64,000 nucleotides of DNA, from NCBI GenBank assembly GCA_029251085.1, contig JAQXDZ010000046.1, forward strand, positions 61,850 to 125,849, given 5' to 3'. Below, one piece after another: positions 26,848 through 36,260 of this stretch (positions within the stretch are counted from its first letter, which is position 1; every line of letters begins with the position of its first letter). The notes beneath the pieces are model-generated. The model was not told where the DNA came from. It worked only from the letters and a program-made list of their open reading frames with translations, and searched no databases. Source of the DNA: Mariniblastus sp. (GTDB lineage: Bacteria > Planctomycetota > Planctomycetia > Pirellulales > Pirellulaceae). Both the position numbers and the translations under genes were made by a program.

Positions 26848-29223
26848 TTAATTATCTTCGGTGACGGTAGAGGAGAGCGGTCTAATCGAGTTGAGAACTT
26901 TCAGTCCAGTGGGGCCAAAGGAGGAACTCCCGAATCCATTGGCGTATTTTTTATCAACAATCTCGTCAAACTCGACGTTTTCTAAAAAGTCAATTCTTGG
27001 CGCTTCATACAGTTGCGCTTGCTCTGGGCTCATGGTCGGAACGATGGTAAGACCTGAATATGCGTAGAATAATTGATTTTTGTAGCCCTCACCTCGCTGT
27101 ATTGTTAGCTGGGCAGTTGGGTACTTCCATGATATCGAGATGGTATCACCTGAAAGCGGATCGGTATATTCACGTTTCTTTTCTTTCACATCGAGAGTGG
27201 CAGTGATTTTTACTTCAGCGTTTGGATCTAGAATCCACCCTTTTGCTTTAATTTTTTCACTGAGAATACTCTTGACCCGTTGGGAATCATCTATGTTAAT
27301 TAATTCAATTGCCACGTTAGTGCCGGGTTGGAGGTCAAGAATATCAGGTCTCTGGTATGTCTCAGCCAGTTCGTAGATTCCTTCCCCGGGAAACGGTACG
27401 ACACCTACAGCCATAACTTTGTCATTTTTTGTCGTGTAAATGCAATTTGCCCCTGTTTGTTTCACCGTGTAAGAATCAAACTTTTCGCCACCTGGGAAAA
27501 GGTAATTGGGAGCTCGCGCTCTTTCGAATGTCCAAATTGTAGCGCCGAGGCGGAATGAGTAGAGGTAAGTTTTATCTCTTGTGGTGATCAATAGATGGTC
27601 TGTCCCAATCCACTGAATGGCACCTGAACTAACTTCAATGGTCTTGAATTCGGTTGGGTCCGTTTGGCCATTGGAAAGATCCCATACGAATAAAGTTTTT
27701 CGGGTGTTGATCGCTGCAAGCTTAGTGCCGCGTGGATCGATTGAAGTCGATACGCAAGTGTCGCTTGTATATCGAACCCAGTTATCGTTTAATTTAGGCG
27801 CAATTCTCGTCATGTATTCGTCGAGTATTTTTTGTTTTTCAATATCATCGGTCATCCTAAAGAGCATTGCTTCATATTCGTCCCGAATCTTTTCCTGCGT
27901 CTTCAGAGCACCGGTAAATTGGCTGACTAAGGTCTTTTCCTCAAACCCTAGACCCAATAATTTCTCGCCGGTTTTTGCGTCGAATACTCTGATTTGGCCA
28001 ACTTCGGGAATTGAAAGATATCGCCTGTCCGCACTGAGTTCAGCGATCGCTAAACCACCGGGGCTCAGGGGAATGTCGTAAGCGATACGATTTCTTGTCA
28101 GATCCCAGGCTCTAAACCGCGATGTACTATGTATACCTCCGTATTCGGTTTCTTCCCTAATGACGACCGTATTAGCATCGACTATTTTGGCAAAAATCGG
28201 GCGTTGCCCTAGTAAAGTTTGAACAGATCTTGGTGGGCTAGTGATGTCGTTTTTCCAATGGACTACAGGCGTCGCAAGCGGTTCACCAATATTCAATTTC
28301 CAGAGCGCGAGTGAGGAATGTTCAATTTTCAACTTTTCATTTTTGCAGCGAAGGGTTAGGAGTCTTTGACTTACTGGATCGTAATCAATTGGGTAGGAAT
28401 TCGGAGGAATGTTGACTGTGCTGATAAGCTTTTCCGCACCTGGTAGCAGAGATATCCAAAATAGTTGTGCCGGAAACTGAGCAGCGTCTGGTCTGTTTTC
28501 TACAGTTGTTGCAAGCAAGACAATTTTTTCAGGTCCCCCAATTGGAAAAACGCCGCAGATTTTTTGGAGTTCGTTAGATTTGGGTATGGCAAAACCTGCC
28601 GGGAGAAATGGATCTATCGATGTATCCCGCATTTCCAAGGGCTGGGAGTTTGGCGGAAAGCCTTTGTTAGTTCTTAGTCTCTTCCGAATGTTCTCGAGTG
28701 TTGTCAGGTCATCCCTAGTTTCCATCGTGATCATTTCAGGAAGTTTAGGAAATGAACCGGGGACGCTTCCACTTGCGATAGCGGCATCTTTTTTTCGTTT
28801 TAAGTTTTTGACATAAGAGATGTCTTTTGCGCTGAACTTATCGAGCGCCACTTTGATTGTGCTGTTGTCCGTCTTGATGAGAGTGACCGTTGTGCCATCA
28901 AAAGTTTTGAGAGCGGCGATAACTTTGTAGGTGCCGTTGGAACTTACCCAAGTTCGGCTGAAATCGAGTGCCTCCGTTTCGTAAAGCAAACGAATGCTAA
29001 ATCTGTCTAATACAAATCGCGCTGGTTCTTCGCCTGTTGTCTCAACAAGGTACTTTTTTTTGTTGGTGTCGATGATTTTCGCATCACGCCATTCTTTCTC
29101 GATGTTAACTTTGACGGCTTGGCCAATTTCCGGTTTCGTCTGTGCTTGGGAGTATTGTGGAAATATAAAACTTGCAACCAAGAGGGTTGCCAATAGACCA
29201 AGGCCTTGAATTCTATTTGTCAC
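26848..29223 (-). CDS. secreted SHD1-domain protein with beta-propeller-like region
   Basis: A 791-residue exported protein of unknown function. A signal peptide (1-28, ending YSQAQ) precedes an SHD1 domain at about 88-140 (RTWVSSNGTYKVIAAL, VTLIKTDN, ALDKFSAKDISYV), a small beta module found in many planctomycete secreted proteins. Residues about 200-620 carry WD40-like blades (for example RAWDLTRNRIAYDIP and IDPRGTKLAAINTR). The last 150 residues form a separate mixed domain. No catalytic motif was seen. It stands alone with its own promoter; the upstream neighbour is the Gfo/Idh oxidoreductase in the same orientation. Confidence 0.82.
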   Translation of the reverse strand: MTNRIQGLGLLATLLVASFIFPQYSQAQTKPEIGQAVKVNIEKEWRDAKIIDTNKKKYLVETTGEEPARFVLDRFSIRLLYETEALDFSRTWVSSNGTYKVIAALKTFDGTTVTLIKTDNSTIKVALDKFSAKDISYVKNLKRKKDAAIASGSVPGSFPKLPEMITMETRDDLTTLENIRKRLRTNKGFPPNSQPLEMRDTSIDPFLPAGFAIPKSNELQKICGVFPIGGPEKIVLLATTVENRPDAAQFPAQLFWISLLPGAEKLISTVNIPPNSYPIDYDPVSQRLLTLRCKNEKLKIEHSSLALWKLNIGEPLATPVVHWKNDITSPPRSVQTLLGQRPIFAKIVDANTVVIREETEYGGIHSTSRFRAWDLTRNRIAYDIPLSPGGLAIAELSADRRYLSIPEVGQIRVFDAKTGEKLLGLGFEEKTLVSQFTGALKTQEKIRDEYEAMLFRMTDDIEKQKILDEYMTRIAPKLNDNWVRYTSDTCVSTSIDPRGTKLAAINTRKTLFVWDLSNGQTDPTEFKTIEVSSGAIQWIGTDHLLITTRDKTYLYSFRLGATIWTFERARAPNYLFPGGEKFDSYTVKQTGANCIYTTKNDKVMAVGVVPFPGEGIYELAETYQRPDILDLQPGTNVAIELINIDDSQRVKSILSEKIKAKGWILDPNAEVKITATLDVKEKKREYTDPLSGDTISISWKYPTAQLTIQRGEGYKNQLFYAYSGLTIVPTMSPEQAQLYEAPRIDFLENVEFDEIVDKKYANGFGSSSFGPTGLKVLNSIRPLSSTVTEDN

Positions 29224-29412
29224 TTTACGTCCTTGAAATAAAAAAGATTCTCTTTAAAAAGACCAGAATAAATTCTCAGAGGGGAGCTTTCATGTTGCCG
29301 CATTATAACGGAACGGGTTGAGTGAAATCCACAACCCTCCTAAGGGTGTGTTGAACGATGCTGGTGAATTTTGGAGGTGTATTAAATGCGGGGTGGTCTT
29401 TGAGGCAAAAAA

Positions 29413-29438
29413 AAAGGCGTCCTGGAGAGGACGCCTTT
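29413..29438 (-). terminator. intrinsic terminator of the oxidoreductase gene
   Basis: A perfect 10-base stem (AAAGGCGTCC/GGACGCCTTT) with loop TGGAGA. On the plus strand an A-run lies before it (29407-29415), giving a T-run on the minus strand, 27 bases after the stop of the Gfo/Idh gene. Confidence 0.9.
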
Positions 29439-29464
29439 GGTTTGCCTTGTTGATGGTCAAAGGA

Positions 29465-30904
29465 TTACTTCTTGTTTTTATTCTTCTTCTTTTTCCTGTT
29501 GCCAACTTCCCAATCGATAACGTCCTTTGCTCCAGCGCCTGGACGTGGGCATGGGTAATTTCCATCAGCGTCCGGTTGAATGGGAGCTTCGTCATTCATT
29601 CCGCTCAACGCGTCGACGTTGCAGAGCATGACATCGGAATTAATTGCATCATCCCAATTCAATTCCTTGCCGGAATAAGTAGCAAGGCGACCGAAGATTG
29701 AAGTCATGGTACTCTTCGCACCGTATTCGGCTTCATTTGGAATCTTTCCGTCGCGTAAGTCGGCAAACAGGTCGTGGTGCTCTTGCTGGTGACCACCGCG
29801 TTGCCCCTTTCCTTCCTTACACTTAAAGATTTCCTTGCCAGTGTTGTCATAGATTCGTCCACCGCTGATATCGGCGTAACCTTTCGCACCGTGCGTGTGT
29901 TCGGATACTGAATTCCAGCATTCCCGAATATGACGGCAATGGCTGAGCAACCGGTGTCCGTTGGCATAGGTGAATTCAACGGCGTGGTGATCAAAGATCT
30001 GGCCGGTATCTTTACCAGTTCTGACTTCACGTCCACCCATTCCTTGTGCTGTTACCGGATAGTCATCCATCAACCAGTTGGCAACGTCAAGGTTGTGAAT
30101 GTGTTGTTCAACAATATGATCACCGCAGAGCCAGTTGAAGTAATACCAGTTTTTCATTTGATATTGCAATTCAGTTTCGCCTTCGGTGCGTGGTCGCGTC
30201 CAAACGCCACCTCCGTCCCAGTAGACCCGCGTATGCACGAGGTCGCCGATAATGCCATTCTGTAATTCAGAAATGGTTTCCCGATACGCTCGCTCGTGTC
30301 GTCGCTGAAGACCAACGGCGATAGCCAGTCCTTTCTGCTCGGCAAGTTTGCCTGCTCGCAGGACGCGGCGTACGCCTGGTGCGTCGACTGCGACTGGTTT
30401 TTCCATGAAAACATTTTTCCCTGCATTGATCGCGGCTTCTAAGTGAAGCGGGCGAAAGCCGGGAGGCGTTGCAAGGATCACCATGTCGATGTCCGAAGCG
30501 AGCACGTTCTTGTAGGCGTCAAATCCAACAAATTGACGGTCCTTAGGAACTTGAACCTTATCTTTATGATTATTCTGGCATGTTTTCAAAGAACCATCGA
30601 GCCGATTTTGAAAAGCATCGCCCATGGCGACCAATTCCACGTTACCACTCGTCGTGTTCATAGCTTGAATGGAGGCACCTGTTCCACGTCCACCGCAACC
30701 AACGAGGCCAATCCGAATTGTATCGGTTCCAAAGGCGTGAGCCGATCGGGCGATTGATAGTTTAGGTGCGATAATTGATCCCATGGCAGCACCAGCCACT
30801 GCGATCTTTGAACCATTGTTGAGGAACTCCCGGCGCGTAGATTCGGAGTTCGTCTGCTTGGACGCTGGCTGCTTGGATGCGTCTGTTGATTTACGTTTGG
30901 TCAC
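29465..30904 (-). CDS. Tat-exported Gfo/Idh/MocA family oxidoreductase
   Basis: A 479-residue NAD(P)-dependent oxidoreductase-family protein. A twin-arginine signal is at about 24-58 (TRREFLNNGSKIAVAGAAMG). The Rossmann dinucleotide motif is IGLVGCGGRGTGAS, and the family motif appears as FMEKPVAVD. Exported members are common in planctomycetes and are thought to bind their cofactor before export; the sugar substrate is unknown. The start is GTG 30904 with AGGAGAG five bases upstream. The C-terminus is a lysine/asparagine tail. Ends in a strong terminator. Confidence 0.92.
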   Translation of the reverse strand: MTKRKSTDASKQPASKQTNSESTRREFLNNGSKIAVAGAAMGSIIAPKLSIARSAHAFGTDTIRIGLVGCGGRGTGASIQAMNTTSGNVELVAMGDAFQNRLDGSLKTCQNNHKDKVQVPKDRQFVGFDAYKNVLASDIDMVILATPPGFRPLHLEAAINAGKNVFMEKPVAVDAPGVRRVLRAGKLAEQKGLAIAVGLQRRHERAYRETISELQNGIIGDLVHTRVYWDGGGVWTRPRTEGETELQYQMKNWYYFNWLCGDHIVEQHIHNLDVANWLMDDYPVTAQGMGGREVRTGKDTGQIFDHHAVEFTYANGHRLLSHCRHIRECWNSVSEHTHGAKGYADISGGRIYDNTGKEIFKCKEGKGQRGGHQQEHHDLFADLRDGKIPNEAEYGAKSTMTSIFGRLATYSGKELNWDDAINSDVMLCNVDALSGMNDEAPIQPDADGNYPCPRPGAGAKDVIDWEVGNRKKKKNKNKK

Positions 30905-31530
30905 CTAGTCTCTCCTTGGTGTTTATGATCATTTATCGTCGTAGATAAAACCGCTCACGGAAGCGAGGGCTAAGGTCTTTCATCGGCAATTTTAGCCAAT
31001 TCCAATTGCGGTTTCAATTAAATCACATCAACTGCTTTGTCTGGATTGTAGTTCATTTGAAGTTAGTGAACTTTGTTTGTTTTGTTACAGTTTGACTGGA
31101 ATTACGGCGGAAAACGCGAAGGGTTCAGCTATTTGTGAGTTCCATTCATGATGAGGTCTGTCGTTTCCAGATATAAAATAGAAAGATAAAAATTATTTTT
31201 CTCTGCAAAATGGTGTTTTGAGAGTTGAGAATGTGACTTGGACGTATTCCCTAAAGATCGCGGCGGGTAAGCGTTGGTTCCAGAATTAATTTCTGGAATC
31301 TGGCGAAATAAAAACCGCGCTGAAGATGTTTACTCCAAAACTATTGCGGAAAATTCAACGGTGCAAATCGCTGGAGATGGTATCTCAGCAGAACTTGGAT
31401 TGCTCCGAACTAAAGTTGATTAAACTGTGAAACTTAGTACGGCAATTTGTCCGTTATCTTGAAATGCGATAACCTCTTACTCGTCCGATTGTGATTTAGA
31501 AACAAAATTCAGGAAAGCGAATCAGTAGTT
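30905..31530. other. divergent intergenic region, 626 bp
   Basis: No coding frame with recognisable content was found. It holds the promoters of the oxidoreductase gene and the second DUF1501 gene, an AT-rich patch at about 31176-31205, and an inverted repeat (31278-31298). A small RNA cannot be excluded. Confidence 0.5.
31278..31298. promoter_or_regulatory. 8-base inverted repeat TTCCAGAA-N5-TTCTGGAA
   Basis: The arms are perfect and the spacer is TTAAT. No T-run follows, so it is not an intrinsic terminator. It lies 233 bases upstream of the DUF1501 start and could be an operator or an RNA hairpin in the leader. Confidence 0.3.
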
Positions 31531-32973
31531 GTGGATCGATTGAATTCAAAGACACGACGGCATTTCTTCCAAGACTGTGGAGTTGGTGTTGGAAAAATTG
31601 CGCTTGCCTCTTTAATGGCAGGCGGCATGGGCGCGTTGCAGAGTAAGCAACTATTAGGTTCGACCGATGGCGTTGGCGGGATTGGGGGACAGCCAAATTT
31701 TCTGCCGCGAGCCAAGCGGGTGATATATATGTTCATGGCAGGCGCCCCAAGCCAGCTCGATTTATTTGACTACAAACCACGACTTGCCGAGCTAGAGGGG
31801 CAGCCGATTCCGCCCTCTGTGATTGATGGGCAAAGATATGCTTTTATTCAGCCGGATGCTGCGATTCTGGGGCCGCAGTTTAAATTTAATAAACAGGGAT
31901 CGGCTGGTGTTGAGGTTTCGGAGTTATTGCCGTGGTTTTCAAAAATTGTCGATGAAGTCTCGATACTGAAATCTTGTACAACCGACCAATTTAATCACGC
32001 GCCAGCTCAATTGTTATTCAATACCGGGAATGGTATTCCGGGGCGACCAAGTATGGGGTCGTGGGTCAGCTACGGTCTCGGTTGTGAAGCAAAAGATCTG
32101 CCTTCGTTTGTTGTTCTTCAAAGTGGCGGCGGGTTGAGCGGTGGGGCATCGCTGTGGAGTTCTGGTTTCCTGCCGGGCTCACACCAAGGAGTACCGTTTC
32201 GAAGTTCCGGCGATCCTATTCTTAACGTGACCAATCCAGTCGGTTTTGATAATCGTGCTCAACGCGATTCAATTGACTTAATTAAGAATTTGAATCGGCA
32301 ACAACTCAATTTGGTTAATGATCCTGAAATCGAGACGAGAATTAAGGCCTATGAGATGGCCTATCGAATGCAGGCGCGAGCACCAGAATTGATGGACACA
32401 AGTCAGGAATCCGAAGCGACGCTCAAGCTTTACGGAGCGAAGCCGGGGGAAAAATCATTCGCAAATAATTGTCTGTTGGCAAGAAGACTGGCCGAACGAG
32501 GTGTTCGTTTCATTCAGGTTTATCAAAATGGTTGGGATCACCACAGTAATGTAAAAGGTGGACTGAAAAGACAATGTCGGGCGACCGATCAGGCGTCGGC
32601 GGCGCTCATTATGGATCTGAAACAACGCGGGATGCTCGATGATACTCTGGTGATTTGGGGTGGTGAGTTTGGGCGTACGCCCATGGTCGAGGCCAGTGCT
32701 GCGTTGAACCGGTCGGGTGGTCGAGATCATCATCCGCAGGCGTTTACGATGTGGTTTGCCGGCGGCGGTATGAAGCGTGGTTTCTGTATGGGAAAAACTG
32801 ACGAACTGGGATTCAATATCGTAGAGGGGAAGTCGCATGTGCATGACATCCAGGCAACGATTTTGCGATGCTTGGGAGTCGACCATACGAAATTATCCGT
32901 TAAGGTAAATGGCTTGGATGTGCGATTGACTGGCGTTGAAAATCATCAGGCAATTACCGATCTGATTGCATAA
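31531..32973 (+). CDS. DUF1501 protein with Tat-like signal
   Basis: A 480-residue DUF1501 protein. A twin-arginine-like signal is at 5-35 (TRRHFFQDCGVGVGKIAL). Family motifs are VIYMFMAGAPSQLDLFDYKP, LAERGVRFIQVYQNGWDHH, LVIWGGEFGRTP and GRDHHPQAFTMWFAGGG. The start is GTG 31531, with AGGAAAG about 12 bases upstream. Unlike the copy at 15944-17419, it is not preceded by a PSD1 (DUF1549/DUF1553) gene; it is followed 69 bases later by a DUF1080 protein, suggesting a small operon. Confidence 0.92.
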   Translation: MDRLNSKTRRHFFQDCGVGVGKIALASLMAGGMGALQSKQLLGSTDGVGGIGGQPNFLPRAKRVIYMFMAGAPSQLDLFDYKPRLAELEGQPIPPSVIDGQRYAFIQPDAAILGPQFKFNKQGSAGVEVSELLPWFSKIVDEVSILKSCTTDQFNHAPAQLLFNTGNGIPGRPSMGSWVSYGLGCEAKDLPSFVVLQSGGGLSGGASLWSSGFLPGSHQGVPFRSSGDPILNVTNPVGFDNRAQRDSIDLIKNLNRQQLNLVNDPEIETRIKAYEMAYRMQARAPELMDTSQESEATLKLYGAKPGEKSFANNCLLARRLAERGVRFIQVYQNGWDHHSNVKGGLKRQCRATDQASAALIMDLKQRGMLDDTLVIWGGEFGRTPMVEASAALNRSGGRDHHPQAFTMWFAGGGMKRGFCMGKTDELGFNIVEGKSHVHDIQATILRCLGVDHTKLSVKVNGLDVRLTGVENHQAITDLIA

Positions 32974-33042
32974 GAGAAAAAACAAACGACTTGAATCTAA
33001 GGTTGTTTAAATCTATGTCCCCCAGTTTGTGAATTGATAAAT

Positions 33043-33900
33043 ATGAAATTCTGTTTTCAACCAATACTTTCAATTGGCCTATTTGCCGCTCTCTTCTTTT
33101 GGCTGGTAGCAGGTGTCGGTTTTGTTGCTAATTCTCGGTGTCATGCGGCTGAGGAAATACAGGACGAGCAAAGCGAAAAATTGGAGGGCGAATCCAATTG
33201 GATTTCACTTTTTAATGGCAAGAATCTTGACGGTTGGACTGTCAAGATTGCGGGGCACCCGGCCGGAGAGAACTTCGCAAATACTTTTCGCGTGGAAGAC
33301 GGAATTCTGAAATGTGAATACGACGACTACGGTCCATTTAACAAGCAATTCGGGCATTTGTATTCAAACTTGGCTTATTCGCACTACAAGTTGCGCTTGC
33401 AGTATCGATTCGTCGGGCGGATGCTTCCCGACGCACCAAATTATGTAGATCTTAATAGCGGCGTCATGCTGCACTCTCAGTCGCCACAGAGTATGCGGCT
33501 TGATCAAGGATTTCCCGCAAGTCTAGAGATGCAATTTCTAGCAAGCCTCGGGAAGGGTAAGCGGCAAACAGGCAATGTCTGTACGCCAGGCACGCACCTG
33601 AATTACGATGGCGAACTGACAAAAAAACACATTGTCAAATCATCGGGGCCGACATTGCCGGCCGATCAATGGGTATCCGTGGAGATGGAGGTTCATGGCC
33701 ATGACTTAATCATTTATCGAGTCGAAGGAAAAGAAGTGTTGAGATACAAGTTTCCAGTACTCGATCCGGACAGTGACGAAGCCAGGGATATCTTAGCGTT
33801 GGGCGCCGACCGTGAGCTTTCATTTGGTCACATTGCACTTCAAGCCGAAGCACAGCGAGTTTGGTTCCGCAATATCGAGTTGCTGCCGCTCTCTGAGTAG
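33043..33900 (+). CDS. secreted DUF1080 (3-keto-disaccharide hydrolase-like) protein
   Basis: A 285-residue exported protein with a signal peptide (1-33, LFAALFFWLVAGVGFVAN, then CHAAEE). The DUF1080 hallmark WISLFNGKNLDGW is present at about 52-64, and the rest is the expected concanavalin-like beta sandwich. Members are annotated as 3-keto-disaccharide hydrolases or as carbohydrate-binding domains; the exact substrate is unknown. ATG 33043 was chosen over TTG 33034. Probably cotranscribed with the DUF1501 gene. Confidence 0.9.
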   Translation: MKFCFQPILSIGLFAALFFWLVAGVGFVANSRCHAAEEIQDEQSEKLEGESNWISLFNGKNLDGWTVKIAGHPAGENFANTFRVEDGILKCEYDDYGPFNKQFGHLYSNLAYSHYKLRLQYRFVGRMLPDAPNYVDLNSGVMLHSQSPQSMRLDQGFPASLEMQFLASLGKGKRQTGNVCTPGTHLNYDGELTKKHIVKSSGPTLPADQWVSVEMEVHGHDLIIYRVEGKEVLRYKFPVLDPDSDEARDILALGADRELSFGHIALQAEAQRVWFRNIELLPLSE

Positions 33901-33960
33901 GCTTACCCGTAGTAATCGAGTGAGGTGCCGGGTGGAGATGTGATTGCAACCACGCCACGC

Positions 33961-34833
33961 TTAGTCGACGGTTGTTGTTTCCATCGGCAATTCGTTGGTC
34001 AGCTCGATGATTTCCCGGGCGAGCTCCAGCGATCGTGAAACGATGATCGGTCGAGATTCGAATGGGTTGGAGGGCTCGCCATCTGGATTTAGAAAGACAC
34101 CGCCCGCTTCTTCCATGACGATTTGAGGTGCTGCGATATCCCAGGCGGCTTGTTTTGTGCAGGCGGGGTTGTTGTCATGAATCGCGGCGGCAAGCAGGGA
34201 GTCACCAACGGCAATTCGCATCGCGACCCCGGAGTGAGGAACGGTCGAAGTGACCATGCGAGCGCCGTTTTTGGAGCGAAGACGTTCTTTGAGATTGCGA
34301 AAATATTCGGTTTCAAGATCGGCATCTCCGTATTGATTCATCTCGACCCAGACGTCGGATAGTGAATCACCCGTGTCGCAACGTAACCGCTCGCCATTGT
34401 GCCACGCTCCGCAATTCTTCTCCGCGTAAAACCATTGATCGGTAAGCGGGAAGTAAACCACGCCAAGCCGGGTCGAGCCATTTTCTCGAAGGGCAATTAA
34501 AGCAGCGGGGAAATGAGGGCCGGCGGACATTAAATAAGCGCTCGAGCCGTCGAGGGGATCGACGATCCACATATCGTTGGAGGTCGTTTGGTCGGCATTC
34601 AGTTCTTCGGACAAAATTGGCAAATCGGATGCCGCTCGGAGAATGTCACAGGCGACCCGATCGGCTTCGCGGTCAACTTCCGAGACAAGGTCACCGACCC
34701 CTTTTTGTTCGACGACATTCAGCTTCTCAGATCCGTCGCGAATGATCGCACCCGCGGCTTGTGCGGCAAGTACGGCGGTGTGAAGTTGGTCGCTAATTGT
34801 TTGTGAGTGTTCGCGTGGGCAGAAATTAGACAC
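33961..34833 (-). CDS. inositol-monophosphatase-family phosphatase (CysQ/IMPase-like)
   Basis: A 290-residue Mg2+-dependent phosphatase. Motifs are GDLVSEVDREAD, a metal-site Glu pair in ILSEELNAD, the signature DPLDGSSAYL, and the C-terminal AAWDIAAPQIVMEEAGG. This family includes inositol-1-phosphatase, 3'(2'),5'-bisphosphate nucleotidase (CysQ) and histidinol-phosphatase; the motifs do not separate these firmly. The start is GTG 34833. It lies downstream of the rplS terminator in the same orientation and is convergent with the DUF1080 gene. Confidence 0.85.
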   Translation of the reverse strand: MSNFCPREHSQTISDQLHTAVLAAQAAGAIIRDGSEKLNVVEQKGVGDLVSEVDREADRVACDILRAASDLPILSEELNADQTTSNDMWIVDPLDGSSAYLMSAGPHFPAALIALRENGSTRLGVVYFPLTDQWFYAEKNCGAWHNGERLRCDTGDSLSDVWVEMNQYGDADLETEYFRNLKERLRSKNGARMVTSTVPHSGVAMRIAVGDSLLAAAIHDNNPACTKQAAWDIAAPQIVMEEAGGVFLNPDGEPSNPFESRPIIVSRSLELAREIIELTNELPMETTTVD

Positions 34834-35070
34834 TGTATTTCAGTTCCGTTGAAATGGCTGGTTTAGTCTTAGTTACGGCAAACAGATCGCATGGAGCTAC
34901 CAATATACTGTCTTGGCCTCACGCCCCGAATTCTAATATGTGGACGTTATTAATTCGAGAGGGTCGGAGATAGTTTCTCTCAACTGAATTTTAGTGAGAG
35001 AACTGGTGGGATTTCCTGAAAATTGTGTGGGTGCGTGAGTTTCAACGGCCTTGGTACTGAGGAACGAAAA

Positions 35071-35100
35071 AAAGGCCAAGTGGAAAACCACTTGGCCTTT
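35071..35100 (-). terminator. intrinsic terminator after rplS
   Basis: A perfect 13-base stem AAAGGCCAAGTGG/CCACTTGGCCTTT with loop AAAA. A plus-strand A-run (35067-35073) supplies the minus-strand T-run. It lies 30 bases after the rplS stop and closes the rpsP-trmD-rplS block. Confidence 0.92.
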
Positions 35101-35130
35101 TTAATTGGACTGAACAATTATTTCAATCTT

Positions 35131-35481
35131 CTACTTACGTCGTTCTTTCAATCGAACCGCTTTACCGACGCGATCACGAAGGTAATAGAGTTTCGCACGC
35201 TTAACGAATGAAGATCGTTTGACTTCAATTTTCTCGACCTTAGGTGAGTGGACTGGGAATTTTCTTTCCACTCCCTGTCCGGCGACGATTCGTCGAACGG
35301 TGAACATTTCCCGAGCACCGCTACCGCTGCGTCCGATTACAGTTCCGCTGAAAACCTGAGTCCGGGACTTTTGGCCTTCTAGAATTTTACAATGAACGTC
35401 GACAGTATCGCCAATCTCAAATTCGGGTGCTTCCGCCTTGAGACTGTCTTTTTCGACAAGTTCCATAATTTTGTGAGTCAT
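35131..35481 (-). CDS. rplS: 50S ribosomal protein L19
   Basis: A 116-residue protein of normal L19 length. Diagnostic stretches are FEIGDTVDVHCKILEG, SGTVIGRSGSGAREMFTVRR and GVERKFPVHSPKVEKIEV, ending in KLYYLRDRVGKAVRL. It sits at the subunit interface of the ribosome. ATG 35481 has GAGGG about nine bases upstream. Last gene of the rpsP-trmD-rplS block, 86 bases after trmD, followed by a strong terminator. Confidence 0.97.
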   Translation of the reverse strand: MTHKIMELVEKDSLKAEAPEFEIGDTVDVHCKILEGQKSRTQVFSGTVIGRSGSGAREMFTVRRIVAGQGVERKFPVHSPKVEKIEVKRSSFVKRAKLYYLRDRVGKAVRLKERRK

Positions 35482-35567
35482 ATTATTACCCTCAGTTAAT
35501 TCGCGTCGAACCGACGCGTCGCTGTGATGTACAGTTTTATTCTATCTTAAAATCTTACCTTTTGGAT

Positions 35568-36254
35568 TTACGAATCCAAAAGATCACTTCGTTTATTCTT
35601 AGTGTTTTCTAAACTTTTGGCATTTCGCCAACGATCGACTTCACCGTGATTCCCGCCCAGCAAAACCTCGGGAACACTGTGTCCCTCAAAGTCACGAGGC
35701 CGGGTGTACTGGGGATATTCGAGCATGCGATTTCCTCGTGAAAACGAGTCGTCCCAACTGCTTCGTTCATCTCCTAAAACTCCCGGAACCATGCGAACGA
35801 GGCTGTCCACTAGAACCATCGAAGCGACTTCGCCGCCGTTGAGGATATAATCCCCGATCGATACTTCCATGGGTTGAAGGATGTCAATCACACGTTGATC
35901 GAACCCTTCGTATCGTCCGCAAAGTAAAATCATTCGTTGGTTGAGTGCCAACTCCTCGACCATGGGCTGGTTTAGCCGCCGGCCTTGAGGCGTTGTGACG
36001 ATTACGGTTCCCGGTTGGTCGCCCATCGCCTGAACATCGCGAACACAGTTGACTACCGGTTCGACCATCAAGATCATCCCCGGACCACCACCGTAGGGCG
36101 TGTCATCAATTTTATGGTGACGACCTTTTGCCCAGTCTCGCATGTTATGAACGTGAACCTCAACCAGTCCCCGTTCAATCGATTTATTTAAAATACTCTG
36201 GCCTGTGTAGCCCGGAAACATCTCCGGAAACAAGGTGAGTATGTCAAAACGCAT
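35568..36254 (-). CDS. trmD: tRNA (guanine-N1)-methyltransferase
   Basis: A 228-residue SPOUT-class methyltransferase that makes m1G37 in tRNA using S-adenosylmethionine. Visible motifs are MRFDILTLFPEMF at the start, DDTPYGGGPGM, LCGRYEGFDQRV and the knot segment SIGDYILNGGEVA, followed by ARPRDFEGHSVPEVL-like text (YTRPRDFEGHSVPEVLL). ATG 36254 lies six bases after the rpsP stop, so the genes are cotranscribed. It is slightly short at the C-terminus compared with the 240-250 residues usual for the family. Confidence 0.97.
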   Translation of the reverse strand: MRFDILTLFPEMFPGYTGQSILNKSIERGLVEVHVHNMRDWAKGRHHKIDDTPYGGGPGMILMVEPVVNCVRDVQAMGDQPGTVIVTTPQGRRLNQPMVEELALNQRMILLCGRYEGFDQRVIDILQPMEVSIGDYILNGGEVASMVLVDSLVRMVPGVLGDERSSWDDSFSRGNRMLEYPQYTRPRDFEGHSVPEVLLGGNHGEVDRWRNAKSLENTKNKRSDLLDS

Positions 36255-36260
36255 GAGTCG

